Positions 20,178-29,127 of a stretch of DNA of 40,346 bases are shown in pieces (the first letter of the stretch is position 1; each line of letters begins with the position of its first letter). The notes beneath the pieces were generated by a model, which saw only the letters and a program-made list of their open reading frames with translations, ran no database searches and was not told the origin of the DNA. The DNA is from Chara braunii (lineage: Eukaryota > Streptophyta > Charophyceae > Charales > Characeae). The position numbers and the translations under genes were made by a program. Location: the NCBI GenBank assembly GCA_003427395.1, contig BFEA01000101.1:440935-481280 (forward strand), given 5' to 3'.

Positions 20178-21794
20178 ATGGCCGCGGCAGCAGGGGGACT
20201 TGCAGTCTTTGGTACAAAATCTGCAGTTGTGGTGCCAACATCGACGGCGGATCGGCCTTTGAAACTTCAGCAGCAATGCCAGAGCCGGTTTTCTGAGTCG
20301 CAAAGGCAGACACTCGACTGTTCGGCCAGACTGCAGCTCAGTTTGCGATCGACGATTTGGGCTTGTAGGCGTCACCGCTGCCACTGCCGCGGCAACGGGC
20401 GTTGGCAGGTTCGACAGCTTAGCGTGGTGCAGGTTTGCCGAAAGGTGGACACTGCGGCGGCGGGCAAACCGCGCCTTATTAATTGCGCTCAGGCAGGAAA
20501 TGGCCAAGATGAGCAGGATCCACACAGTGGGGAAAGGCCTGATGGACTGAAAGGTGGGGATGGGTGGCAGGTGGTAGCAGGCAACCCTCAAAGTTCGATA
20601 AAAGACTTCACAAGATTTGTGGACAACGGGGATGAAGGTGCAGCGCTACAGACTGCCATCGTCCGTTACAGGAAGGAAAGGTCTTGGTGGGAACTGCTTG
20701 GAACGCCCTTGACCGTCGATCTCGTTTCCGTTGTTCATATCGCCGACAAGCAGTACTTCAAGGGCCTGCAGGGCGCACTCGCTGACTACGACCGCGTGCT
20801 CTATGAGATGGTTGCTAATGAGAATGATCTGATGTATAAGAGACCTCTTCGGGATCGCGGAAGCGGTAAGATGCTTGCCAAGTGGAACCCGAGGCAGAAA
20901 ACAGAGGAGATTCGGATCGGAAGTCGTAAACTAAACATTGTAAGTATTATCCAGAGATTGATGGCCCGAACGCTTATCTTGGACTTCCAGCTGGAAAATA
21001 TGGATTACTCAAAAGAAAACTGGTTTCATGCCGATCTGACCTGGCAACGGTTCTGCAGGATGCAGAAAGAGAGAGGGGAGAGTTTGTTCTCTTTTGCGCG
21101 CAAACTGACAGTCCGGTCAACTATGGCCCTCTTGAGACTGGATCCCTCATCCTCTGGGGCAAGTGCAAGCCTGCCAATGTGGCAGCAGTGGCTCTTCCGC
21201 TTCTCCCGCATCGTCCCGATGCCGTTGTTGGCCCTGCTGATGATCGAAGGCGTGTGTTGCCCAGCGGAGAGCCGACTATACGAGTCGCCGGAAGTCAAGG
21301 CCTTGTTGGGTTTAGACCTTGCCACTGCCCTGAAGGTATTCCTTGCAAAGCAGCTGACTAATGACCTCTTCGACAATGCATCCGACGTGCTCAACGGTTC
21401 GGTGATCATCGGAGCAAGAAACGTTGCAGCTCTTGAACAGCTAGATCTAGCAATCACCGATGGTTGTCGGAGTGTTGCGATCTTTTATGGCAGCGGCCAC
21501 TTGCCGGACATCGACATGCGGTTAAGAACTGAGTATGGACTAAAGCCAGTTGGGGTGACGTGGCGCACAGCCTGGGACATCCCGGGCGCCGCGAAGAAGG
21601 TGAATCCGATCAAGTTCCTGACATTTGCGTCCGACGAACTCGCCCAAGCAGTCGGATGGCCTCTGAATCGCTTTCAGACCTTCGGTCTGATTCTTCTTTC
21701 CCTCACTCTCGCATTGGATCTATGTTTCTGGGAGGCCATTATAAAGGGGATGGACAAAGCCCTAGCCCACCTGCTTTTGACTCTGGCTGGATGA
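20178..21794 (+). CDS. TraB/PrgY/GumN-family protein, probably organelle-targeted
   Basis: An uninterrupted 538-residue frame. Residues 1-150 are Ser/Arg/Gln-rich, like a transit peptide plus linker. The TraB domain follows: VSVVHIADKQYF (H187), DYDRVLYEMV (E210), NWFHADLTW (H284) and IFYGSGHLPDID (H441). This pattern of a first His, YEM and G-x-G-H-L characterises TraB/Tiki-type proteins, some of which are metal-dependent proteases. Plants have similar uncharacterised 'TraB family' proteins. Hydrophobic segments at about 344-360 and 500-521 suggest membrane association. The start is fixed by an in-frame stop 12 bases upstream. No intron interrupts it, which fits an intronless gene or retrogene. 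It is the only intact host-type gene here. Its substrate is unknown. Confidence 0.85.
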   Translation: MAAAAGGLAVFGTKSAVVVPTSTADRPLKLQQQCQSRFSESQRQTLDCSARLQLSLRSTIWACRRHRCHCRGNGRWQVRQLSVVQVCRKVDTAAAGKPRLINCAQAGNGQDEQDPHSGERPDGLKGGDGWQVVAGNPQSSIKDFTRFVDNGDEGAALQTAIVRYRKERSWWELLGTPLTVDLVSVVHIADKQYFKGLQGALADYDRVLYEMVANENDLMYKRPLRDRGSGKMLAKWNPRQKTEEIRIGSRKLNIVSIIQRLMARTLILDFQLENMDYSKENWFHADLTWQRFCRMQKERGESLFSFARKLTVRSTMALLRLDPSSSGASASLPMWQQWLFRFSRIVPMPLLALLMIEGVCCPAESRLYESPEVKALLGLDLATALKVFLAKQLTNDLFDNASDVLNGSVIIGARNVAALEQLDLAITDGCRSVAIFYGSGHLPDIDMRLRTEYGLKPVGVTWRTAWDIPGAAKKVNPIKFLTFASDELAQAVGWPLNRFQTFGLILLSLTLALDLCFWEAIIKGMDKALAHLLLTLAG

Positions 21795-21831
21795 CAGACA
21801 GTCAGGCTGACTGATTTATAAATCATTTAAG

Positions 21832-21994
21832 GCTTAAACCACCAGTACCTTTCCCATATATCGGCCGCGGGAAAAAACTACAGTAGAAGCGTTTCTAGTC
21901 GGATGAATTCGGGCTCTCCCGTAGTGGCGCGTTCGTTCATCATTGTCGCGGCTTGTTAACCGCCGCGTTTTTTGGGGCTACTGGTGGTTTAAGC
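21832..21994. mobile_element. TIR element (163 bp) just after the TraB gene
   Basis: The left end GCTTAAACCACCAGTA and the reverse complement of the right end are identical over 16 bases. The interior is GC-rich and non-coding. A TA inside the palindromic GCTTA/TAAGC could be a Tc1/mariner-type TA duplication, but no duplication beyond that is readable. It starts 37 bp after the stop codon and probably lies in the 3' UTR. Confidence 0.65.
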
Positions 21995-22518
21995 ACATCT
22001 CATCAGCAGGGCTACAGGAACGAGGATGAGTGTTGCCGTAAAGACCATGTCAAAGGAATTGCTGCCGAGTATCGTCACAGTGTGTGCATGGCGTGATTAC
22101 CGCTAAATACGGACTGCGGAATGGAGCTTTCCGCATAAGTCCTCAACAGAAGCAAGAGGATAAGTGGGATATTGTGCCAGAGTAAAGCCGCATATTGCAG
22201 CGACTCATATGCATGCATGGTACTTGGTCACTTTTAGTGCCGATAAATGCTTACGGGAATTGCTAGGTGGTCAAAGCCTTTTTTCGTACTCGGAAACTGT
22301 GCAGAACGAAAGGAGCAAAGTGCGGCTCCAAGAGGGGGTTAACCAGCGCTGAAAAGTGGGGGTCCCTGTTAACCGCTTATGGAGCAAGGGTGCTGGCCTG
22401 GGGACAGGACACCATTAATTTTCTGGATGATGGTGATGGTGGCTGTGATCCCTATCTAGAAAAGGTGGTTGGTCTCAGGCTTGATTGACATGCGTGATAC
22501 GCTTATCTGACTTGGCAA
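21995..22518. other. Unassigned sequence with a GTTAAC repeat end
   Basis: 22335-22375 is the inverted partner of 9958-9995 (GTTAACC, then GCTGAAAAGTGGGGGTCC, then GTTAACC). A short hairpin (ACTGCGGAA/TTCCGCATAAGT) lies near 22110-22140. Otherwise nothing is recognised. Confidence 0.4.
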
Positions 22519-22729
22519 CGGATGGATAAGGGCCTGCTGATGCTGAGGCTATTTTGACAGAATGTGGTCATCATTTCAGCTGTATACATAAGTCCAGGGA
22601 GCGCCTAGTGTGAATACCGCCGAATTGTCGTCAAAGACCCTGGATGGATAAGGCCTGCTGCTGATGCTGAGGCTATTTTGACAGAATGTGGCTGTCATTT
22701 CAGCTGTATACATACATCCAGGGTTCTCG
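22519..22729. repeat. ~124-bp-period duplication
   Basis: TGGATGGATAAGG, then 'gatgctgaggctattttgac', then 'atttcagctgtatacat' occurs at 22519-22599 and 22642-22729 with small indels. Confidence 0.85.
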
Positions 22730-22849
22730 CACTTGATCGACGAGTTTAGCTCTTGCACGACGTATGTATGTTCTTGGGACTCTTCGGACTCTGCAGAGGT
22801 CAAGCAAGAGGGTCCTAAAAGGCCCCTCCTTTGTGCCCTTTTCTTCACA

Positions 22850-23266
22850 GAGTAGGTGATAGCTAGGGGTAGGAAGAAGAGGATGACTCTGGTGGAGATG
22901 GCCGACCGCAAGTGCGCGAAGTCGTGCCGGTTGTCCTTGTGGGCGAATCTGGAGATTGGCACTGTATTATGTGCTCTGAGGCTATCGCTATTGCGCAAAA
23001 CGAAGTGCAATAGTCACTTGGTCGACAACCTTGCCTGAACGGTTAAATTGCAAATTTATGATGGCGAGGACCTCTTATCGGAGGAGAATGATGATGAGGG
23101 TCTCTGGTTCCCCATGCATCAGGCTGCGGAAACAGTTGCTACTAAAATACTGTTTGTGGATGATTCGCTGTGGGCATTTCTGCGGCTGTTGGATGCACTG
23201 CACCATTATAGTGGATCTTGTGGGTTAAGGTGGGTGAAGGACGAATGGCTGAGCTCTGAGCTGTAG
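22850..23266 (+). pseudogene. Possible reverse-transcriptase fragment
   Basis: A plus-strand frame contains ATKILFVDDSLWAFLRLLDA, HHYSGSCGLRWVKDEW. This resembles RT motif C and the following helix of LINE-type polymerases, where F-A-D-D is followed ~20 residues later by S-G-L-x-V/I-N-x-x-K. The catalytic pair DD is present (VDD). A stop at 23036-23038 interrupts the frame and no other RT motifs are seen. Alternatively it is a chance match. Confidence 0.35.
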
Positions 23267-23781
23267 TCCCTGTAGAGTATAGTTCACCATAGCCACTCAC
23301 TCAAGTTTTTTTGCTATGCTGTATTTACTATTGACTATTTAGTGACTTGCTGATGAAAGTAGCTTGTAGAGCGATGGAACTGGTAGCTGGTAGGCCAGTG
23401 ATAGGTAAGAGTAATTGGACTCTAGAGTGGTAGAGGAGCGATTGAAGTGTGAGCTAATCTGACTCTATGTGAGCTTAAGCCGTAGGATGATTTATACCGA
23501 GGCTCCCGATGTAAAGCGGCAGCCGGTCAGTTGCGAGTCCCCGTTGGACTGGAGAGTTGAGTATATTGCGGTCGACATTCAGTCAGTCCGAAGTCGATGT
23601 TCGAGTCTCAAGTTCAGTATATATTGCTAATCTGACTGCGGAGGGAATAGACTAAAAGATTGGTTGTTGTGTTTTGGATTTAGAAATGTTAGGCATTCTG
23701 ACTCTAGAGTCAACGATAGAAAAACTTATCAGACTGAAGAAGGATCGGGCTATAGATTGAATTACTGCACGCTCAGTCCCG
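23267..23781. other. Unassigned sequence
   Basis: No gene, RNA or repeat partner is recognised. Confidence 0.35.
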
Positions 23782-23939
23782 GTCCTTTTTTGGGACATCC
23801 ATTGAGAACTTGACATTGTAACAATACACAGAAGATGTCCCAAAGGGCCGAGGGATCCTTGGTCATGGCCCCTGTGCAAGGACGACACTCAACACGCGAA
23901 TCGAGCATCCTCCGCAAGTCAATGGCCCCTGTGCAAGGA

Positions 23940-23940
<1 letters not shown>
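23782..23940 (+). pseudogene. U6: Scrambled U6 snRNA copy
   Basis: GTCC, GGGACATCC, AATACACAGAAGAT, ATGGCCCCTGTGCAAGGA, CGACAC and CGAATCGAG follow U6 order but with long insertions. ATGGCCCCTGTGCAAGGA then appears a second time at 23921-23938. ACAGAG has become ACAGAA. It is far more decayed than the other copies and ends at the CA repeat beside the second N. Confidence 0.7.
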
Positions 23941-23970
<30 letters not shown>

Positions 23971-23995
23971 NCACACACACACACACACACACACG
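23941..23995. repeat. (CA)n with an N gap
   Basis: CA repeats lie on both sides of a single N at 23971. Sequence to the right of the N matches that after the N at 3538. Confidence 0.9.
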
Positions 23996-24388
23996 CACTT
24001 GCACACGCACACACTTGCACATGCACACGAAGCGAGTACCTGTTGCAAGTTAAGTATAGACTTTACTATAGAGACTATAGACAAATGTGACTGCAGGGTA
24101 GGGTGGAGATTCCCTTAGAAAATATGTGGAACTACTCCCGCCAGCAACCGAGGGATTTGCCTGAGGAGTACCTATGGGTCATGAAACAGAAGTGAACACG
24201 GGCGACTTTTTGCAAACGTTATCTCCACTGTTATCAGTGACACTAATGAGACCCCAACTAACTGAAGGCAAATTCGTCTACATAGCAGTCTTTGCCTGCT
24301 ATAGCAAAGACTGTAGTATTCTTCTTCTTCTTCTTCGTCGGCGTCTTCTTTTTTTTTTTTTTTTTTTGTGAAGCGTACATGCCCATCT

Positions 24389-24481
24389 GTCCTTTGGGAC
24401 ATCCGTTAAAATTGGAACGATACAGAGAAGGGTAGATTAGTAATTACTGATTAGTAATTGCTAATTAGCAAAGCTAAAAGA
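24389..24481 (+). pseudogene. U6: U6 5'-half retrocopy (duplicate of 3956-4048)
   Basis: Identical to the copy in the first block, including its flanking 20-22 bp duplication and internal 14-bp tandem unit. Confidence 0.85.
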
Positions 24482-24680
24482 GAAGCGCGTACATGCTGAT
24501 CTGGCTGATTAATAACAGAATTGACTATAGGAGTCGGAGTTATCGGAGTCAGAGTTATCGGAGTCGGAGATAATCGGACTAATCTGACTGTGTCTAGAGA
24601 CCGACCTGAAGATCGTAGATCTTCCCATCGGCAGGACATTACCTGTGAAAGTCGTGAGTTGCAGAATTGATCGCCTCTGA

Positions 24681-24770
24681 GGGCGTACTCACACTAGCGG
24701 TATTTCAAATCTATCTGACCGCATTCGCGGTCATACCTGGATGTATCTCGCCGCAGTTGTGAGTATGCCC
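24681..24770. mobile_element. PIF/Harbinger-like MITE (duplicate of 4248-4337)
   Basis: Same TIRs and TGA duplication as in the first block. Confidence 0.75.
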
Positions 24771-25124
24771 TGAGTTGAGTTTCGTCCCTTCGAGATGGTG
24801 TTACGTTTGAATCATCGCGATAACGCTGCGGGACCAGATGCCCCACCCAGACTTACAGCTCAGAACGATTGTGAGCAAAAGACTTTGCTGTCCTGAGTAT
24901 CCAAAAAGCATCGTCATCGAGTATAATGTCGAGAGGAGCTTTGTTCTTTTTATTTTCTCAACTTCTCAAGGTTCACCCCTCTGTATATGTCACAGTTTAC
25001 GAACAGTTCATCAGCTACTTCACATTGTCAAGTAACTTGCGATGAAACAAGTTAAAAAAACACAGTTTTTTATAACTTCATAACTTCATAACTCCATAAG
25101 TTCCCATAACCTACTTCACAAGGA

Positions 25125-25303
25125 ATACCTTTCTCAGCCTTTCCTTTTGGCTACGTAAGATCAAGTGTACTAGTATGATACTACTATCTGTTCTGTCTGA
25201 AACTTGAATCTTCTGATTCGTTTTATTAACTTTTATTAACTTTTATTAACGTTTATTAACTTTTGGCCCATCGGACCACACACACAAAAAAAAAAAAACG
25301 GTG
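25125..25303 (+). pseudogene. U2: U2 snRNA retrocopy (duplicate of 4692-4870)
   Basis: Identical to the first-block copy, with the same CACAAGGAA duplication, internal stutters and A-tail. Confidence 0.88.
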
Positions 25304-25625
25304 CACAAGGAACTGGAGGAGGAAACAGTTGAAGAGCTAATTCACAAGCAACTTGACAAAAAAACATTGCATTTTAAAATTATAAGCTACTTCAGAGTTC
25401 AGACTTCCAAATTTCAAAATCAACTGTGAGAACACTGAGAAGTGTTCATTTACAGACTGCACGACCGTGTTCTAAATTTTCAATATTTTTTAAATTTTTA
25501 TTTATTTTTTGACTGAAATTTTGAGTCTTTTTTTACTCTTTTTGATATGGTTGGTTGTTTGAAGGAGAGGCGAAGGCCACCCTTCAGTTTGGACAAACTG
25601 ACAGATGAATATTTGGCATTATTTG

Positions 25626-25682
<57 letters not shown>

Positions 25683-25685
<3 letters not shown>

Positions 25686-26031
25686 GCAGTTGAGCATGAT
25701 GAATTTGTGTGTGCAGATCAGATGTGGATTCAGCCGCTGATGTTGGGGAGGCCTCCAGAGGAGGAATGTAGCTGCGCCATGCCATTGTGCTTAGATACAG
25801 GCACAATTCAGTTAGCAAGTATGAGGCATAATCTCTTTTTTTTCTTTTTTTTTTTTGTTGAAATTTCTGCCTCTTCAATCTCCAAGGAGATGCCCAATCC
25901 ATCATTCATTGCACTAGCACCTTTCTTCCTACCTCGATAGTCTGAGAGTACATTCCATCTGCCAGCATTGATTGCCCTGGAAACCAGGGGATTGACTGTG
26001 CAGATGGTAAAGGAAAAGAGGATGATATTGA
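25683..26031. other. Unassigned sequence
   Basis: It contains a broken T run (25832-25856). No target-site duplication and no gene are recognised. Confidence 0.35.
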
Positions 26032-26175
26032 GAATGACATTGAGAATTAAAAAAAAAAAAAAAAAAAGAATGACATTGAGAATGTGTAGCTAGTGTCCCA
26101 CCCCGGGGGACACTGGGGGAAGAATGACATTGAGAATGTGTAGCTAGTGTCCCACCCCGGGGGACACTGGGGGAA
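26032..26175. repeat. 54-bp tandem repeat preceded by a poly(A) insert
   Basis: GAATGACATTGAGAAT at 26032-26047 is followed by T and about 19 A, then recurs at 26068 as the start of a 54-bp unit repeated twice (26068-26121, 26122-26175). Each unit contains the hairpin GTGTCCC/GGGGACAC. The A run is thus bracketed by a perfect 16-bp direct repeat. Confidence 0.85.
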
Positions 26176-26423
26176 AACACCTTGATCAGTTTGGAATGAT
26201 AGCCAGGGAAAGGGGGTGAGGCGGGAATGGGTCCGGGAACTCAGACGGGGGTCTCATTGGGAAGGAAGGCTCAATATTAATCCCGTCATTAAAAGCCAAA
26301 TTGTAATCTCTAGAGGGACCCTGTTCTGTCAAAGCAACTCGGTCCCCCCCCCAACTCCACCCGTGCTATCCGTCCCGCCCGCTGTCCCCCTGGCCAATCT
26401 GTGCAGAAGGATGTAATTGCGTT

Positions 26424-27025
26424 CTAAATATCCCGGTTGGTCTGAAAGATGTTTAGCTGGGCCTTGAGCTTGCGCCACCTTTGTGTTACCTCCAGCTCGA
26501 TGAGCTCTTTAAACTGTCCTGTCAGTTCAGGGCCCTCTACCCTGACCCCTTCCAGAGCCAGGGTACAGCGCTGCCACCACAGCACCCATAGGATCGTCCG
26601 TCTTCCTAATCTGTACCAATTGTTCTCAAATGTGGATGCTTGTGCCATTGCAGGGCAGTGACCTACCAGTATGGCCTGCCAGGACCATGTCCAAGGCGTT
26701 TCAGATCCCTTTTTTTGCCGGATGCGATCCCACCAACGCCATGTTAGCAATGCGACAGGGCATTGCATGAAAATGTGTCAATAGTCTCGTTTCGCTTTTG
26801 CGAGGGATAGGCTGTGGCGCATCTCTGGCACCATGGAAGCGCCACCCATTTTTGTTCCAAGCGAGTGTGGTCTATCAGCCAGGCATTTGTTGGCAGGCAG
26901 CGGTGGGCGATCTTTTTTTTTTTTTTTTTTTTAAACAACCCAGAACAGCTGTTAGGGGTGCTGGGCGATCTGCCTCTGCAAGGCTGTGATTTTGGTCACT
27001 GCAAGGCTGTGATTTTGGTCGGTCT
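26424..27025 (-). pseudogene. LINE ORF2 C-terminal fragment
   Basis: Minus-strand translation gives TKITALQRQIAHRCLPTNAW, LIDHTRLEQKW, then a Cys/His segment, and RRTILWVLWWQRCTLALEGV and ELIELEVTQRWRKLKAQLN. This matches the LINE ORF2 at 32727-35546 around its LQWQILHRCLPTPDWL and zinc-binding region. Frameshifts near 26750-26830, a 23-bp tandem duplication near 26975-27020 and an inserted poly(T) element break it. It is an old, 5'-truncated relative. Confidence 0.75.
26914..26961 (-). mobile_element. Short truncated retroposon insert inside the LINE fragment
   Basis: About 25 bases of body ending GGGTTGTTTA are followed by a 22-base A-tail (minus strand). The perfect 10-bp duplication TGGGCGATCT flanks it (26904-26913, 26962-26971). 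It interrupts the old LINE frame, so it is younger than that fragment. Confidence 0.75.
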
Positions 27026-27109
27026 CACCTTCGTCTCACTGAACCATCGGCATAATCTGTATTTGGATTACTATGAATAGTATGAAGGGATGGTTGATGC
27101 CAGTCTCCT

Positions 27110-27420
27110 GTATGAGGCCTGTGACCCATCTCCGTACTTCCGTTCATCCCCCCTACCCGCTTTTTAATTGCCCGGCATGCCATCCTCGAATAACTGTGAG
27201 CATGAGTCTGCTTTCCTGCTGGCATGCCAGCAACATACCATGTGTCGCCCATGTCTCGAGGAAGCTGTCATGGAGAGCCTGTATGTATGTGTCTCTACTC
27301 CATGTATGATCCCCGATGTCATCATCCGCCACATCCTCTCTGTTCATGCCCCACATGTAACACTGAGATTCCTTTCCATTCGAACCTTCTCCATCCATGC
27401 CGGACAAGGAACCTGATCAC
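27110..27420 (+). pseudogene. Cys/His-rich coding-like fragment
   Basis: A plus-strand frame reads NNCEHESAFLLACQQHTMCR, PCLEEAVMES. C-x2-H-x2-C-x2-C followed by LEEA resembles the middle of a RING finger, but the first Cys pair is incomplete and the last is doubtful. The 27180-27335 part has a decayed relative at 9735-9890. It could be an exon of a host gene family, a captured fragment, or chance. Confidence 0.35.
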
Positions 27421-27515
27421 ATGCTAGTCGAACATTCGGCGGGGTCATCACCGTGCCGCATAGAGCAGTTCTCTGGGGATACCCTCTCCAGATGACGGTG
27501 CTGGATCCAAAGTAA

Positions 27516-27728
27516 GGGCATACTCACATTAAGACCAGGATAGAGGCTTTGGACAAGGGTTTAAAAAAAAAAAAAAAAAAGACTTTTTCGGCTCAGCTCT
27601 GGACATAATTGCGGTCAGATGCATCCGGACTGGGTCTCAATAGTGGACATAATTGCCGTCAGATGCATCCGGACTGGGCCTCAATTGCGGTCCGATGCAT
27701 CCAGGAAAGTCGTAGTGAGAGTATGCCC
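27516..27728. mobile_element. PIF/Harbinger-like MITE (213 bp)
   Basis: The left end is GGGCATACTCACATTA and the right end GTGAGAGTATGCCC, inverted with respect to each other. The duplication TAA flanks it (27513-27515, 27729-27731), as PIF/Harbinger elements target TWA. Inside are a ~19-base A run and a ~46-bp unit repeated 2.5 times (GACATAATTGC, then GTCAGATGCATCCGGACTGG). The TIRs match those of the 90-bp element at 4248. Confidence 0.8.
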
Positions 27729-27731
27729 TAA

Positions 27732-28340
27732 CAAAGAATATTTAGCACTTGCTGCCTCAGGATGCTCTTTGTGTCATGAGCACTATGAGGGTATAGCCCA
27801 TGCAAGCTTGTGTCTTTATTATAAGCTTATACTTAATAATATGATGACAGTCAACCGTGTACTCATATACGACACTCTCACATGGCAGGTCCTATGTATA
27901 GACGGGCTGGAACAGCAGTGTGTCTATACGACGGCGGTCGCCATGGCTCTGTGTTCCTAGATTGTGGGAACCATGTTGCCAGCGACATCCACCTGTGCCG
28001 CACCATTCGACACAACGACTGCAACTGCGAGAATGGATGCGGCGCTTCCACAGGCCGCACCCGAACCGGTCCTCTCAAGTCTGCAGGGGTGGCTTACCAT
28101 AGGCATTGTCTGCTCTTCAGCTCATTTTTCTCTCAGCAACCCGGCCAACCCCTGACTGGCCTCTTGTGCCATTCTCTAGCAGTCCGCTCTGTTGGTGACT
28201 ATTGAGGACGCAATGCACCTCCTCTTTCCCCTTCTCGTCTCCTCCCTCCGCTCTCCTCCTTCTCTCCCTCCCTCCGGCGCTTTCCCCGCTGTTGAACTGC
28301 CGAATGCATAACAAAGAACATCCCTGAGAGAACTATCGGC
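27732..28340. other. Unassigned sequence
   Basis: Short open frames include Cys-rich stretches, none recognised. Pyrimidine-rich towards the end. Confidence 0.3.
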
Positions 28341-28500
28341 AAACGGCAACGAAGTCGACTTTGCGAACTGAAACGTCTAAGTAGCTAAAGGGAAGCAAGG
28401 GAAGCACGTCAACCTAGACTCCGTTAGTACTGGCGAGCGAACACGGATTAGGCTCTAAATAGTAAATACCACCCGTGCGAATTAGAACAGAGAAAGTATA
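28341..28500 (+). pseudogene. rrnL: Mitochondrial large-subunit rRNA fragment (likely NUMT)
   Basis: 'ttgcgaactgaaacgtctaa' followed by GTAGCT, then TCAACCTAGACTCCGTTAGT and GGCGAGCGAACACGGATTAG matches the conserved 5' part of bacterial-type LSU rRNA (consensus GAACTGAAACATCTAAGTA... and ...TAGTAGCGGCGAGCGAA). Reading 'aaagggaagcaaggg' between these blocks is typical of plant mitochondrial rather than plastid rRNA. Flanks are not rRNA, so it is an integrated fragment. Mitochondrial origin is inferred. Confidence 0.65.
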
Positions 28501-28860
28501 GCTTGAAAGTGCAGGTGTGCTGAAAGGCAACCGGTGTGCGCACTGCCTACGCTTAGGCACACAGGTTTGGTGGGGTGGGCCTTGCACCTGTCAGCATACA
28601 AGAATGAGACAACAGTGCTCCCCACCAATAGATGGAGCCTCTGTCTTTGAAAAGAAAAAGAAGAAGAAAAAAAAGAATGAGACAACAGTTTCATCAGAAC
28701 ATTGCAGTCATTTAAACTCTAACATGAAACTTTGATAGAAGATTATAAGGTAACCGGCTCTTCCGATTTCAATCCACGCATCTGGGTGGAAAAGGGGTGT
28801 GACAATCTGCAACACACACACACAGGATGGGTGTGTGGGCACCCAGCGCGCAACTACACA
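28470..28860. repeat. Dispersed repeat, partner of 510-975
   Basis: It aligns in blocks with 510-975 and starts within or directly after the rRNA fragment. A younger truncated insert sits inside it at 28617-28673 and has no counterpart in the partner. Confidence 0.5.
28617..28673 (+). mobile_element. 57-bp truncated LINE-type insert
   Basis: GCTCCCCACCAATAGATGGA, GCC and a short spacer lead into an A/G-rich tail. The perfect 16-bp duplication AGAATGAGACAACAGT flanks it at 28601-28616 and 28674-28689. The body matches the 3' region of the LINE (reverse of 31721-31745). Confidence 0.88.
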
Positions 28861-28952
28861 AATGCATGTAGCTTTGCGCCAAATTTTATGGCCAACAATA
28901 TCGTCTGTGATCTTTAAACCACCACTTCACACGAACCTAAGTAGCAATCTTA

Positions 28953-29127
28953 GGGTCTCGCCGCACGGCACACAAAACGAAAACGAGACGAGTGCATCTG
29001 CCCACGAAAGGTGGCAAAATACACTCTTTACTATTTATAGCAAACCGATGAACCTGGCCATTTTCTGCCGGAAGCCGGAAGATGCACTCGTTTCGTTTTT
29101 CGTTTCGTGTCCCGTGCGGCGACGCCC
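28953..29127. mobile_element. PIF/Harbinger-like MITE, family 2, left copy
   Basis: GGGTCTCGCCGCACGGCACA at the left is inverted to GTGTCCCGTGCGGCGACGCCC at the right. The 3-bp duplication TTA flanks it (28950-28952, 29128-29130). It is non-coding and 175 bp long. Confidence 0.82.

Larger units (their letters stand above)
23971..25682 (+). repeat. 1.7-kb duplicated block, copy 2
   Basis: Same sequence as 3538-5249 at an offset of 20433, beginning at an N and ending within (GA)n, after which the flanks differ. It therefore repeats the U6 fragment, the MITE and the U2 copy listed next. Confidence 0.9.

Noticed and set aside
21026-21457. 143-codon minus-strand ORF
   Set aside because: It is antisense to the TraB-family coding sequence, whose motifs explain the region.
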